Assembly (NCBI GenBank): GCA_963846565.1
Contig: CAWJWL010000005.1
Location: forward strand, 62,001-126,000
Source: WHSW01 sp963846565
GTDB lineage: Bacteria > Actinomycetota > Thermoleophilia > Solirubrobacterales > 70-9
DNA: 64,000 nucleotides
Reading direction: 5' to 3'
Shown: positions 44,701 through 54,055 of the stretch, piece after piece
How positions within the stretch are numbered: the stretch's first letter is position 1
How the letters are laid out: each line of letters starts with the position of its first letter
Position numbers and translations under genes: made by a program
The notes under the pieces: model-generated
Seen by the model: the letters and a program-made list of their open reading frames with translations, nothing else
Told to the model about the DNA's origin: nothing
Database searches by the model: none

Positions 44701-47700
44701 CTAACCCCGCGCGATCAGCAACGCGCTGCGGATGCTGCCGCGCGTATCTCCGCCACGTGCCTTCACCCGGTATGGAACCTCGAGCAGACCGGTCTTCGGT
44801 TTCGCCGGCAGCGCTACTTCGAGAGTGCGCGCCTTTGGGCCCACGTCGTAGGTCTTGCCACCAATCCGGAGCCTGGCCGGTCCGGACGTCGCGACCTGGA
44901 GCTTGGCGCTTCGAGCCTTGCGTCGGACGCTTTCGGGCACCTTGAGCTTCGTCAGCAGCAGCTCGACGGGAGCAACGTGCAGCGTTGTCGTCGCGACCCC
45001 GCGCCGCCCGCGCGAATCGGTAGCGACGAGTCGTAGTTTCGCCTTGCCGGCAGGGAGCTTCGCGGTCACCTCGCCACCGCGGCCCAGGAGGCGCTTCCCC
45101 GCGTACCAGCGCAGTCGCTTGCCGTTGAGCTCCTTGCCGCGATCGTCGAACGCGGTTCCTACCAGCCCGACCCGCTGCCCCGCAGTGACGCTCTCGCTCG
45201 TCAGCGGCCGTAGGATTTCCGCCTGCGGCTGCCTACCTGCGGTGCTGAAGGTGCCCGAGATCGCACGGCCTTCACTGAAGCCGTCGGTGATCACGACACG
45301 GACACGCGCGCGATCGGTTGCAGGCAGCTCGTTCCCGGGGATCCGCACCTGGCCCGTCGAGGGCCCGGAGAACGCCGTTTCCCAGCTCTTGCCGCCGTCG
45401 GCCGAGAAGTCGACCCGGGCCTGGACCGTGTCGCCGTCGGGGTCCTGTGCCTTCCAGCGGACGACAAGCTTGCCGCCCGTCTTCACGCTCGCGCCGCGGC
45501 GGGGCGAGCGCAGCTTGACCTTGGGGGCAGCCGAGCGCTCGATCCGGTCCAGGACGCCGCCCGCGCGGACGAGCTCGACCGCAACGGCGGCCTCGGGGAC
45601 AACGGCGCTGAAGCTGCCGGAATCCCTCGACCCCTCCGTGCTGGTGATCAGCTCGACCGGCACCTCGGCAAGCACAGCGCCGTCACCGCCGAGCGCCCGC
45701 ACGGAATAGGGTGAACCCGCCGGCCCCACCGCTGGAAGCTCGGCGCCCTTGTCGAGGTCCCGGACGCTGACGATCGACCCGCCGTTGGGCCCGATCACCC
45801 CGGTTGCGAGGCGATCGCCCGGGCCCGCCCCCGCGACGGCGCGGGCGGCGGCGCGGCTCGGCTGGTTTGCCGCGAGCGCACCGTAGGTCCGGAGAACGGA
45901 GAAGAAGCGGTTCCAGTTGAAGGGCGAGATCCAAGAGTTGCTCTCGGCGGCGCAGTAGGACATCAGGTCGAAGCGCGGCGTCGCGGTTTCGTCGACGACT
46001 CTGTCTCCGGGGGTTCCGTAGGCGTCGTAGGTGGTCCCCTGGAGGCGGCCCTGATCGTTGCCCTCGTCGCTCGGCCACGGCTCCCCTTCCTGCGCATCCC
46101 CCTTCCGCGTCAAGTTGCAATCCTGACCCGCATGCGGCGCTGCGATCGCATGGCCGAGCTCGTGGGCCGTCGCGGTCAGGGGACGGCTCGCCGACCCGGA
46201 GTTGAAGAAGAGCAACGGGCGGGTCCCGGCGGTGCTGTACCGGCCGCCGTCGCTCAATTTGCCGCTCCCACCCGACTTCCAGCCCGGCTCGATGAAGGTG
46301 GTGCCGTCCGCATTCGCCGACCTGTAGTCGTGGGCGTAGACGCGCAGGTCGTAATCGGTACGCGTACCGACGCCGACATTCTCGGCCGCCTGCGTGATCA
46401 GTGCAATGTGGCAATCGCGTAGCGACGCGTATGGCTTGCACTCGTCACTGGATGCCATGAGGCTGGTGACGGCACTCACATCGACCTGCCGCGCCAGTCC
46501 CGGGAAGCTCATCCGCTGTCCGCCGGGAAACAGCTCCATCGCCCTTTTCATCAGGGCGTCGCCGGTGCCGGTCGTCGACATGCGACCGTAGTCGACCCGC
46601 AGGGCGGGCAGCCGAGCAACCGGGCCGATCTGGGACAGCTGGAACGTGTTGTCGTCGGCGCCGCAGCCCGGCAGCTGCCCGCACTCGTAGGGGCTTGCGG
46701 GCCCGTTCGCATCCGCGAGCGGGAAGCGCACCGAGGCGCTGAGGTCGAAACTGGACACGCTCTTGCCGGCGAGGACCGCCGGCAGATCGAACCGCACACC
46801 CTGCTGAGCCCGCTCAGCCGCAGTCACCCAGGGGGTGCTCGCTGCGGGCGGGTCGGTGATCGTCTGGACCAGGGTGATGTCGGCGCCGGGCAGATGGATC
46901 CGCAGCGTCACTTCGAGCGGCTGCGACGGGTCCGCCGCCCCGAGCCCGGAAGGACGAGTGGCATCGACGTAGACGAGGGCCGCAGTCGGCTTGTCGGCAT
47001 CGATGGCGACACCCTTGTAGGGGACGGTCTGCGTGCTCGCGCCCACGATGGAGCAGGGCACGACCGGGGGATCACCCAGGTAGGCGGTCGGCGTGCCGCC
47101 CCCGCAGTAGTTCTCGAACCGCCCGGACGGATAGCCGAACATAGCCGCGCGCGAGTTCGGCTGCACGGCTTGGAAGACGTCGATGCCGCGGATCCGCACG
47201 TTCCCGTACAGGTAGCTGACGTTCACGTTGACGGTGCCGTCGGCGCGAACGCCGACCACAGCCGTATCACTGAACGCCGACGCGCCCGCAACGGTCACGA
47301 GGCACTGGAAGCGCCTGCCGGAGTCGTCTGCCTGGAGCTTGTAGGACCGCGCGGCGGGCCCTTCGCTCACCTTCTCCCAGTCGCCACTGGAAGTCTGGCG
47401 CCACCAGGAGAAGACGTAGGTGGGGCTCGGGGGCAGTCCTGTCCAGATCCCCTCGGTGCACGCGATCGTGCCCGGATCGGGACCGGCGGTGATCTTCGGT
47501 CGCTCAGTGTTCACGGGGGGACTGCCGCCCGGCGTCCCTCCAGAAGGGGGTGTGTAGGTGATCGTCAGGCTGGGGACGCCGGCCCAGAGCCCCACCGCGG
47601 TGGTGCCCACCCCCTCCGCGAAGTAGTTCGAGCCGCCACCGCCGCCGCCGCCGCTCGAGTCTCCCCCGCTGCCGTTGGCGGCACCGCCGCCGCCGCGGAA

Positions 47701-48420
47701 CCCGCCGGCGCCCCCACCACCGCCACCGCCGCAGACAAAGACAGCGGACGAACCGCCGGCTTCGCCCTGGTCCGTCCCGGTGGCTGCGGGTTGGCCTCCG
47801 TAGCCACCGGCGCCGCCGGAGCCGGCCCCGCCGGCGAGTCCAGGGCCGCCGCCGGGGCCACCCGTGAAGAGGTTGTCGCCCGAATTACCGCCGCTGCCAC
47901 CGCCGCCGGCCGCCACGATCAGGCGCGATTCGAGCGATCCGGGGCTCGACCGCGTGACCGTCCTGATGTCGGTGGCTCCACCGCCACCTCCACCGCCGTG
48001 ACATCCAGCGGCGCCACTGCTCCCGCCGGCGGCGCCGCCGTTCCAGCCCCCGGCGCCGCCGGGGGGTCCCGTCGCATCGCCGCCCTCGCCGCCAACCGCG
48101 ATGAAGAGCTTCTGTCCGGGAGTGACGGTTATCGTGCCTGACGCCTGCGCCGCGCTGCTGAACGGAAATGGGTTGAAGTGGCCCACGCCGCCGGTGCCGC
48201 CGCGCGCGACCACATGAATCGTGCTCACCCCGGCTGGGACGGTGAACTGCTGCTCCGCGCCGGTATGACCGAATGGCACGGTTTCAGCCGACGCGGATGC
48301 GGGATAGATCGCGAGACACGCGAGTGCGATGGCCAGCCAGGCCAACCGGTGCAGCGAGTCGCCCACGTGCCGCGGCATCGACCCGTTTCTGCGCACCGCC
48401 CCGTTCGATTCATCCCTCAT
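44701..48420 (-). CDS. Large secreted protein: Gly-rich domain, shared module, metzincin-like protease, Ig-like tail
   Basis: 1239 residues. After a signal peptide (IALACLAIYPASASA), residues about 45-300 are an extreme Gly-rich domain (GGGGGGGATDIR, IVAAGGGGSGG) like the ALK/LTK glycine-rich fold. RGIDVFQAVQPN begins the module shared with the 1-2292 gene. HELGHAIAAPH (about 753) has metzincin spacing but Ala in place of Gly, and DLMSYC (about 818-823) is a Met-turn candidate. Ig-like repeats follow (VKLRSPRRGASVKTGGKLVV). ATG 48420 is chosen; ATG 48378 is possible. Substrate unknown. Confidence 0.78.
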   Translation of the reverse strand: MRDESNGAVRRNGSMPRHVGDSLHRLAWLAIALACLAIYPASASAETVPFGHTGAEQQFTVPAGVSTIHVVARGGTGGVGHFNPFPFSSAAQASGTITVTPGQKLFIAVGGEGGDATGPPGGAGGWNGGAAGGSSGAAGCHGGGGGGGATDIRTVTRSSPGSLESRLIVAAGGGGSGGNSGDNLFTGGPGGGPGLAGGAGSGGAGGYGGQPAATGTDQGEAGGSSAVFVCGGGGGGGAGGFRGGGGAANGSGGDSSGGGGGGGSNYFAEGVGTTAVGLWAGVPSLTITYTPPSGGTPGGSPPVNTERPKITAGPDPGTIACTEGIWTGLPPSPTYVFSWWRQTSSGDWEKVSEGPAARSYKLQADDSGRRFQCLVTVAGASAFSDTAVVGVRADGTVNVNVSYLYGNVRIRGIDVFQAVQPNSRAAMFGYPSGRFENYCGGGTPTAYLGDPPVVPCSIVGASTQTVPYKGVAIDADKPTAALVYVDATRPSGLGAADPSQPLEVTLRIHLPGADITLVQTITDPPAASTPWVTAAERAQQGVRFDLPAVLAGKSVSSFDLSASVRFPLADANGPASPYECGQLPGCGADDNTFQLSQIGPVARLPALRVDYGRMSTTGTGDALMKRAMELFPGGQRMSFPGLARQVDVSAVTSLMASSDECKPYASLRDCHIALITQAAENVGVGTRTDYDLRVYAHDYRSANADGTTFIEPGWKSGGSGKLSDGGRYSTAGTRPLLFFNSGSASRPLTATAHELGHAIAAPHAGQDCNLTRKGDAQEGEPWPSDEGNDQGRLQGTTYDAYGTPGDRVVDETATPRFDLMSYCAAESNSWISPFNWNRFFSVLRTYGALAANQPSRAAARAVAGAGPGDRLATGVIGPNGGSIVSVRDLDKGAELPAVGPAGSPYSVRALGGDGAVLAEVPVELITSTEGSRDSGSFSAVVPEAAVAVELVRAGGVLDRIERSAAPKVKLRSPRRGASVKTGGKLVVRWKAQDPDGDTVQARVDFSADGGKSWETAFSGPSTGQVRIPGNELPATDRARVRVVITDGFSEGRAISGTFSTAGRQPQAEILRPLTSESVTAGQRVGLVGTAFDDRGKELNGKRLRWYAGKRLLGRGGEVTAKLPAGKAKLRLVATDSRGRRGVATTTLHVAPVELLLTKLKVPESVRRKARSAKLQVATSGPARLRIGGKTYDVGPKARTLEVALPAKPKTGLLEVPYRVKARGGDTRGSIRSALLIARG

Positions 48421-48517
48421 CTCGGCCCCCCGTGTTCCCCGTGTTCCCTGCTGAAGGTTGCGGCACCATACACCCACGCGGGTCGCGTGGGTACCCGAGC
48501 AACCCGGCTCCGCTCAG

Positions 48518-49346
48518 TCAGCGCGGCCGCGCACTGACGTCGGTCTCCAGCGCCACCTGGTCCTCGAGGCCACCGACCGTCTGCATCGTCGTCCCGGTGC
48601 GCTTTCGCTCACGGATCTCCAGCCTGCGGGAGAGGCGCGAGAGGGAGAAGTTGACGACGAAGAACAGGAGACCGATCACGAGGTAGACCTGGAGCGTCGG
48701 CACGGCGACGCCGTCCCTGAAGAACAACGCCCGACCCCTGCAGTGCGCCGGCGTGACTGAGGACCTCGTTGATGCCGAGGATCGTCACCAGCGTCGTGTC
48801 CTTGTTCAGCGTGATCAGCTGCGAGACCGTTGCCGGGACCATACGGCGCAACCCCTGCGGCAGGATCACGAACCGCATCTGCTGGCGATAGGTGAGGCCG
48901 AGCGACGCCGCTGCCTCACGCTGGCCGCGGTCGAGCGAGAGGATCCCCGAGCGCATGATCTCGCAGAGGACCGCGGAGTTGTAGAGGACGAGGGCAAGGA
49001 GCGCGCCGAGGACGAGCTCGTCCTGAAACGCCTCCGGGAACCAGCCCGGGATGTTCTCGGCCCAGGCGTCGCGCCACGAGCCTGGCACCGCCAGGCCGAA
49101 GAACAGGATCATCAGGATCAGCGGGATGTTCCGCCAGAGATCGACCCACAGCCCCGCGGCAATGCTGAGCGGCCGCAACCTCGAGAGCCGCATCAGCGCC
49201 AACAGCAGGCCGAAAATGAGCGAGAAGGTGATGCCGATCACCGCGATCTCGAGATTGATGAGGAACCCCTCGAGCAGGAACTTGAAGTTGTTCCCGGTGA
49301 AGATCCATTCCCAGCGGTCTGGGCCGAAGATGTCTTCCAGTGCCAA
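48518..49346 (-). pseudogene. Polar amino acid ABC permease with a frameshift near the 3' end
   Basis: From 49346 the frame encodes a HisM/GlnP-type permease: WIFTGNNFKFLLEGFLINL, WRNIPLILMILFFGLAVPGS and the EAA loop REAAASLGLTYRQQMRFVIL. Near 48730 the family sequence jumps to the next frame (LFFRDGVAVPTLQVYLVIGL, ending RTGTTMQTVGGLEDQ and a stop at 48518). Removing one G in the GGGGTCGGGCG stretch restores it. Probably a sequencing error or a very recent mutation, since the downstream part is intact. It is third in the transporter operon, 3 bases after the other permease. Confidence 0.8.
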
Positions 49347-49349
49347 GAG

Positions 49350-50012
49350 CTACCGCCTGATCTCGAATCGGTGCTCGAGGTAGCGAAAGACGAGGGTCGT
49401 TGTCAGGGTCAGCAGCAGGAAGCCGACGGCCGCCCAGAAGAAGACCTCGTTGGTCTGGCTCGTCTGCGAGTTGATCGTGCGCGCCCGATTGAGGAGATCT
49501 CCGAGCGCAACGAGTGAGCCGCCGACGATCGCCGAGTTCTTGATCATCGCCAGAACGAGGCTCCCGATCGTCGGGATCACAGTTCGCGCCGCCTGCGGCA
49601 AGATGATCCTGCGCATCGTCCGCGGGTACGTGAGCCCGAGGGAGAGCGCCGCCTCGATCTGCCCCTTGCCGACCGCGAAGACCCCTGACCGCAGGGCCTC
49701 GGCGATGTAGGCGGCCGTGTAGAGACCGAGGCACGCGATGCCCGCCACCCACTGGTCGACGGGGACGCCGGCCCGCGGGAGGCCGGAGAACGCGATGATC
49801 AGGAGCACGAGCAGCGGCACGTTGCGGAACACCTCCACGTAGATGCCGCCGAGCCAGTTGAGCCAGCGCAGCGGCGCGATCCGCATCGCCGCGACGAGCG
49901 TCCCGACCGTCATCGCGATCACGAACGCCGCCACGACGAGGCGGATCGTGACCCAGAGGCCCGAGCTGAACTCCGGGAGGTGCTCTTGGAGCACCTCCCA
50001 GAATTCGCTCAC
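49350..50012 (-). CDS. Polar amino acid ABC transporter permease
   Basis: 220 residues with five hydrophobic segments. LRWLNWLGGIYVEVFRNVPLL and the EAA motif IEAALSLGLTYPRTMRRIILPQA define the His/Glu/Gln/aspartate permease family. GTG 50012 follows GGAGAGGAGA closely. It lies between the binding protein gene and the second permease and would pair with the latter in the membrane. Confidence 0.9.
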   Translation of the reverse strand: MSEFWEVLQEHLPEFSSGLWVTIRLVVAAFVIAMTVGTLVAAMRIAPLRWLNWLGGIYVEVFRNVPLLVLLIIAFSGLPRAGVPVDQWVAGIACLGLYTAAYIAEALRSGVFAVGKGQIEAALSLGLTYPRTMRRIILPQAARTVIPTIGSLVLAMIKNSAIVGGSLVALGDLLNRARTINSQTSQTNEVFFWAAVGFLLLTLTTTLVFRYLEHRFEIRR

Positions 50013-50046
50013 TCTCCTCTCCTAGGGGAGGCGAGTGCGGTCAGAG

Positions 50047-50961
50047 CTACTTCTCGAGCGGGAAGAGCTCGATCGCTTCCTCGAGGGTGATGTCCGGCGG
50101 GCCCTGCTTCTGGTCCTCCTCGACGTACTGGCCGACCCAGAAGTCGTAGGCCTCCTGCCAGGCACCGCTCTCGATGTACTCGGCGAGCGTGTCGTCGACG
50201 AACTGCTTCATCTCCGTGTCGCCCTCCGGGATGCCGATCCCGTATGGCTCGGTCGTGTAGTCGAGCCCGAGGAGCTTCAGCGTCGGATCCTGGATCACCA
50301 TCCCGGTGAGGATCACGTTGTCGGTCGAGACCGCGTCGACCTGGCCGGCCTGGATCAGGTCGAAGCACTCCGAGTAGAGGTCGACCAGCCGCAGGTCGGC
50401 CTGGGGCGCCTCCTTCTCAATCGTCTCGGCATAAGTCGAGCCGAGCGCCGTGCACACCCGCTGGCCGTTCAGGTCGTCGATGGTCGCGATGTCGGAATCC
50501 TCCGGGACGAGCACGTCGCCGTTGGCGACGTAGTACGGCTCGGAGAAGTCGATTTCGAGATCGCGCTCCTCGGTGATCGTCATCGTCGAGAGGATCAGGT
50601 CGATCGTCCCGTCGACGAGCAGCGGGATCCGGTTGTCCGAGGTCGCCTCGCGCGTCTTTACCTCGACGCCGAGCTTGTCCGCGATGTAAGTGCCGAGGTC
50701 CACATCGAAGCCCTCGACGTCACCCGACTCCGGGTTGTTGAGGCCGAACGGCGGGACGTCGTACTTGACGCCGATCGTCAGCTCGCCCTTCTCCTGGATG
50801 TCCGCCATTGGCGAGCCGGCGGGGAACTCCTCGGCCTCGACTGCGGTCGTCTCTTCCTCGCCGCCGCCCTCGTCCTCGTCATCGCCGCACGCGGCGAACA
50901 CCGCCGTGGCGAGCACGAGCATCGCGATCAGAAGCAGATGCCATTTACGTCGTCCTTGCAT
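50047..50961 (-). CDS. Amino acid ABC transporter substrate-binding lipoprotein
   Basis: 304 residues. LLLIAMLVLATAVFAAC is a lipoprotein signal with lipobox VFAAC, then an acidic linker (GDDEDEGGGEEE). The family-3 binding fold shows GELTIGVKYDVPPFGLNNPE, VEGFDVDLGTYIADKLGVEV and RDLEIDFSEPYYVANGD. The pattern suits glutamate/glutamine/aspartate binding. The ATP-binding gene lies upstream, permeases downstream. I chose ATG 50961 because it opens the lipoprotein signal. Confidence 0.9.
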   Translation of the reverse strand: MQGRRKWHLLLIAMLVLATAVFAACGDDEDEGGGEEETTAVEAEEFPAGSPMADIQEKGELTIGVKYDVPPFGLNNPESGDVEGFDVDLGTYIADKLGVEVKTREATSDNRIPLLVDGTIDLILSTMTITEERDLEIDFSEPYYVANGDVLVPEDSDIATIDDLNGQRVCTALGSTYAETIEKEAPQADLRLVDLYSECFDLIQAGQVDAVSTDNVILTGMVIQDPTLKLLGLDYTTEPYGIGIPEGDTEMKQFVDDTLAEYIESGAWQEAYDFWVGQYVEEDQKQGPPDITLEEAIELFPLEK

Positions 50962-51001
50962 GAATGTGAGTCCTCTCTCTTTCCCCCGCTGGCTTTGCAG
51001 T

Positions 51002-51820
51002 TCAGTGATGGATGATCTTGTCGACGAACTCCTTCGCCCGGTCGCTCTTGGTCTGGTTGAAGAACTCGTCCGGCGTTCCCTGCTCGACGATCTCGCCCTC
51101 GTCGATGAAGACGATTCGGTCGCACACCTCGCGAGCGAAGCCCATCTCATGGGTGACGACGATCATCGTCATCCCCTCGCGAGCGAGGTCGCGCATGACG
51201 TCGAGGACCTCGCGGATCATCTCCGGGTCGAGCGCCGAGGTCGGCTCGTCGAAGAGCATCAGCTTCGGCTCGACGGCGAGCGCCCGGGCGATCGCGACCC
51301 GCTGCTGCTGGCCGCCGGAGAGGTCGGCGGGGTAGGCATCGGCCTTCTCGGGGATGCCCACGCGCTCGAGCAGCCGCCGGGCTCGCTCCTCCGCCTCCTT
51401 CTTGCCGGTTGCCTCGACCTCGAGCGGCGCGAGGGTGATGTTCTGGAGCACGGTCATGTGCGGAAAGAGGTTGAACTGCTGGAAGACCATCCCGATCTGG
51501 GCGCGGATCGAGTGAATGTCGCGGCTGGTGGCATCGACCCGTTCGCCGTCGAAGTGGATCTCGCCTTCGTCGACCGGCTCGAGTCCGTTGACGCAGCGCA
51601 GGATCGTCGACTTGCCGGACCCCGACGGCCCGGCGATGACGATCGCGGACCCGGACGCGACCTCGAGGTCGATCCCGTCGAGGACGAGGTTGTCGCCGAA
51701 GCTCTTGCGGACGCCTTCGAGCACGACCATCGGCCCCCCGGGGGCTCGTGAAGTCGTTTGCGCCCCCCCGCCGGCTGCCTCCTCGAGCCCACCGGACGCG
51801 CTCGCAGGCGCCGTGTCCAC
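51002..51820 (-). CDS. Polar amino acid ABC transporter ATP-binding protein
   Basis: 272 residues. Walker A GPSGSGKST, Q-loop QQFNLFPHMTV, signature LSGGQQQRVAIARAL, Walker B LMLFDEPTSALDPEM, switch His in VVTHEMGFA. It is the GlnQ/GluA type that energises the permease pair encoded downstream. GTG 51820 is preferred (TAGCGT 7 bases upstream). An unusual N-terminal extension rich in Ala and Gly precedes the core; ATG 51730 would remove it. Confidence 0.9.
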   Translation of the reverse strand: MDTAPASASGGLEEAAGGGAQTTSRAPGGPMVVLEGVRKSFGDNLVLDGIDLEVASGSAIVIAGPSGSGKSTILRCVNGLEPVDEGEIHFDGERVDATSRDIHSIRAQIGMVFQQFNLFPHMTVLQNITLAPLEVEATGKKEAEERARRLLERVGIPEKADAYPADLSGGQQQRVAIARALAVEPKLMLFDEPTSALDPEMIREVLDVMRDLAREGMTMIVVTHEMGFAREVCDRIVFIDEGEIVEQGTPDEFFNQTKSDRAKEFVDKIIHH

Positions 51821-51827
51821 GCGCCGG

Positions 51828-51833
51828 ACGCTA
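51828..51833 (-). promoter_or_regulatory. Putative -10 box of the ABC transporter operon
   Basis: Minus strand TAGCGT, 7 bases before GTG 51820. It would drive the operon from the ATPase through binding protein and permeases. Confidence 0.4.
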
Positions 51834-51885
51834 ACCGATTCTGCCGTCGCGACCAAACCCGGTCGACTTGGCGATGATGCTGGTA

Positions 51886-52233
51886 ATGGCCGGCTACACG
51901 CTCACGGTTCGCCACGGCGCCCGCGTCGAGCGCGAGAAGTACGACGAGCTCGCCGATGCTCTCAAGGAGCTGCGGCGCAGCGCCGAACAGGTCCTCCGCG
52001 ACGGTGGGCTGCCCGCGGTGAAGATGCTGCGCGAGTTCGAGCCGGCCGACCGCGTCGCCGCCCGCCTCGAGATCTCGACCGGCGGCTGGCTCCGGGGGCG
52101 CAGCGGCGGGGTCGACGTGATGGGCGACGGAAGCGTGGTTGCATTCCGCGGTGGCATGCACCGGACACCGTTGGACCCGCGCCACGACGAGACTCCCTAC
52201 GACACGGTCCGCCGCGACCTCGAGCGCCGCTAG
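51886..52233 (+). CDS. Conserved small protein of unknown function
   Basis: 115 residues from ATG 51886. A short beta start (YTLTVRHGARVEREKYDELA) leads into a long Ala/Leu/Glu helix (DALKELRRSAEQVLRDGGLP), then beta strands (VAARLEISTGGWLRGRSGGV). No membrane segment or signal. An ATG at 51868 in the same frame would add six residues. I do not recognise a family. Confidence 0.55.
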   Translation: MAGYTLTVRHGARVEREKYDELADALKELRRSAEQVLRDGGLPAVKMLREFEPADRVAARLEISTGGWLRGRSGGVDVMGDGSVVAFRGGMHRTPLDPRHDETPYDTVRRDLERR

Positions 52234-52315
52234 CCGAGTCACCGCGCCGACGATGGGCTCGAGCGGCTCGACGAGGGTCTGGCGACCCCACCCGGCTGGC
52301 GCGGGGCACCGCCGT

Positions 52316-52321
52316 TACTCT
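52316..52321 (+). promoter_or_regulatory. Putative -10 box of leaderless small-protein gene
   Basis: TACTCT, 8 bases before ATG 52330, with no Shine-Dalgarno. Confidence 0.35.
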
Positions 52322-52329
52322 CAACCCGG

Positions 52330-52644
52330 ATGCCAGAGGCCGAGGTCGAAGTACCCAAGGGCAGCGTCGCCGCCGGCCGGCGGGTCAAGCTTCCGCGCGG
52401 CGCCAGGGCGCCGATTCGCGTCTACATCAACGGCGTCGAGCAGGCCGAGGGTGAGGACTACGACCTGAGCTCAGGCGAGATCCTCTTCACCCGGCCGATC
52501 ATCAAGGAGAAGGTCACCCCGGGGCGCTGGGTGGCGATGTACCTCGGCCTCTTCGGCACCTACCGCAAGAACGAGACGATCGACGTCGAGTACCAGCTCG
52601 CCGGCGAGACCCGGCTCGTCTCCGACGCTGAGGTGGTCCAGTGA
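52330..52644 (+). CDS. Conserved small beta-rich protein
   Basis: 104 residues: VKLPRGARAPIRVYINGVEQ, GEDYDLSSGEILFTRPIIKE and VEYQLAGETRLVSDAEVV. It has no Cys and no signal peptide. The tight strand-turn pattern suggests a small beta sandwich such as a phage-tail-like or Ig-like fold. Its stop overlaps the next start (GTGA), so translation is coupled to the GFA-family gene. Function unknown. Confidence 0.6.
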   Translation: MPEAEVEVPKGSVAAGRRVKLPRGARAPIRVYINGVEQAEGEDYDLSSGEILFTRPIIKEKVTPGRWVAMYLGLFGTYRKNETIDVEYQLAGETRLVSDAEVVQ

Positions 52645-53060
52645 CGGAGGCGGCGATCACGGGCGCCTGTCTCTGCGGAGCGGTCCGCTTCGAGCTCTCG
52701 GCCACGCCCGCGCTGGCGACCTACTGCCACTGCACGCGCTGCCAGCGCCGCACCGGAACGGGGTCCTCTGCCTCTGCCCAGATCGACGCCCGCACGTTCA
52801 CGCTGCTCTCCGGCGAGGAGGCGGTCAAGGCCTGGCGTCATCCCGACGGTGGCTTCGAGAAGTGCTTCTGCACCGAATGCGGCGCCCACCTCTTCAGCCG
52901 CAACCCGGACAACCCTCACCACATGGGGATCCGGATGGGCGCCTTCGACGGAGACCCGGGGGTGCGACCGACCATCCGCATGTACGTCGCCTATGCCGCT
53001 CCCTGGGAGCCGGTCCCGGACGACGGGCTCGAGCGCTTCGACGAGGGGTTGACGGGCTGA
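52641..53060 (+). CDS. GFA/CENP-V-family zinc protein
   Basis: A 139-residue S-(hydroxymethyl)glutathione synthase-like (GFA) domain: CLCGAVRFELS, CHCTRCQRRTGTG and CFCTECGAHLF provide the two zinc sites. The name formaldehyde-activating enzyme is historical; many members have no proven reaction. It begins at GTG 52641 inside the previous stop and its own stop is shared with the following gene's start region. Confidence 0.82.
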   Translation: MTEAAITGACLCGAVRFELSATPALATYCHCTRCQRRTGTGSSASAQIDARTFTLLSGEEAVKAWRHPDGGFEKCFCTECGAHLFSRNPDNPHHMGIRMGAFDGDPGVRPTIRMYVAYAAPWEPVPDDGLERFDEGLTG

Positions 53061-54055
53061 GTCCGGAGACGACACCGGCGATCCGCGCCGACGACGTCCA
53101 CGATGCGGCGCGGCGGCTCGCCCGCCACGCACACCGGACTCCCGTCGTCACCTCGAAGACGCTGAACGAGCGCCTTGGCGCCGAGGTCGCGCTCAAGGCC
53201 GAGAACCTGCAGCGCGGCGGGGCCTTCAAGTTCCGGGGCGCGTTCAACGCGATCTCGCGGCTCGATGCCGAGCAGCTTCGGCGCGGCGTGGCCGCATTCT
53301 CGTCGGGCAACCATGCCCAGGCGGTCGCCCTCGCGGCGCGCGAGCACGAGGCGGACGCGGTCATCGTCATGCCCGAGGACGCGCCGGAGTCGAAGTTGGC
53401 CGCGACCGCCGGCTACGGCGCCGAGATCGTCACCTACGACCGCTACGCCGGCGACCGCGAGGCAATCGGGCGCAGGCTCGCCGAGGAGCGCGGGCTCAGC
53501 CTCATTCCGCCCTACGACCATCCCGACGTGATCGCCGGACAGGGAACGGTCGCACTCGAGCTGATCGAGCAGGCCGGGCCGCTCGATGCCATCGTCGTCC
53601 CCGTCGGTGGCGGTGGGCTGGCGGCTGGGACGGCCACGATCGCCGCAGCGCTTGCTCCGGGCGCCGAGGTGCACGGCGTCGAGCCCGAAGCCGGGGACGA
53701 CACGAAGCGATCGATTGCGGCGGGCGAGCGGGTCGAGATTCCGATCCCGCGCACGATCGCCGACGGGCAGGGGGCAGCGCTACCCGGGGAGCTGACCTTC
53801 CCGATCAACCGCGCTCTGCTCGCCGGGGTCACGCTCGTCTCCGACGACGAGATCGTCGCCTCGATGCGGTTCCTCTTCGAGCGGATGAAGGTGGTCGCCG
53901 AGCCGAGCGGCGCGATCGCCCTCGCCGCGCTCCTGAGCGGACGGCTCGAACTGAGCGGGGGCCGCGTCGGCGTGGTGATCTCCGGCGGTAACGTGGACGG
54001 CGAGCGCTTCGCGCAGCTGCTCGCGGCGTACCCGGGGGAGTCGGTCGGACGCTAG
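53057..54055 (+). CDS. Threonine dehydratase / serine racemase-type PLP enzyme
   Basis: 332 residues. GGAFKFRGAFNA carries the PLP Lys, SSGNHAQAVALAA the phosphate-binding loop and VPVGGGGLAAG the pyridoxal Gly-rich loop. There is no ACT regulatory domain, so it is the catabolic type. No ATG, GTG or TTG lies near the conserved N-terminus, and the only likely initiator is CTG 53057, which overlaps the GFA stop (CTGA). Distant upstream in-frame starts would run through the GFA gene. Confidence 0.82.
   Translation: MSPETTPAIRADDVHDAARRLARHAHRTPVVTSKTLNERLGAEVALKAENLQRGGAFKFRGAFNAISRLDAEQLRRGVAAFSSGNHAQAVALAAREHEADAVIVMPEDAPESKLAATAGYGAEIVTYDRYAGDREAIGRRLAEERGLSLIPPYDHPDVIAGQGTVALELIEQAGPLDAIVVPVGGGGLAAGTATIAAALAPGAEVHGVEPEAGDDTKRSIAAGERVEIPIPRTIADGQGAALPGELTFPINRALLAGVTLVSDDEIVASMRFLFERMKVVAEPSGAIALAALLSGRLELSGGRVGVVISGGNVDGERFAQLLAAYPGESVGR

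Noticed and set aside
47500..48200. Gly-rich DNA repeat as a possible assembly artefact
   Set aside because: The frame stays open, codons vary and the pattern matches the ALK/LTK-type Gly-rich fold, so it is treated as real coding sequence.
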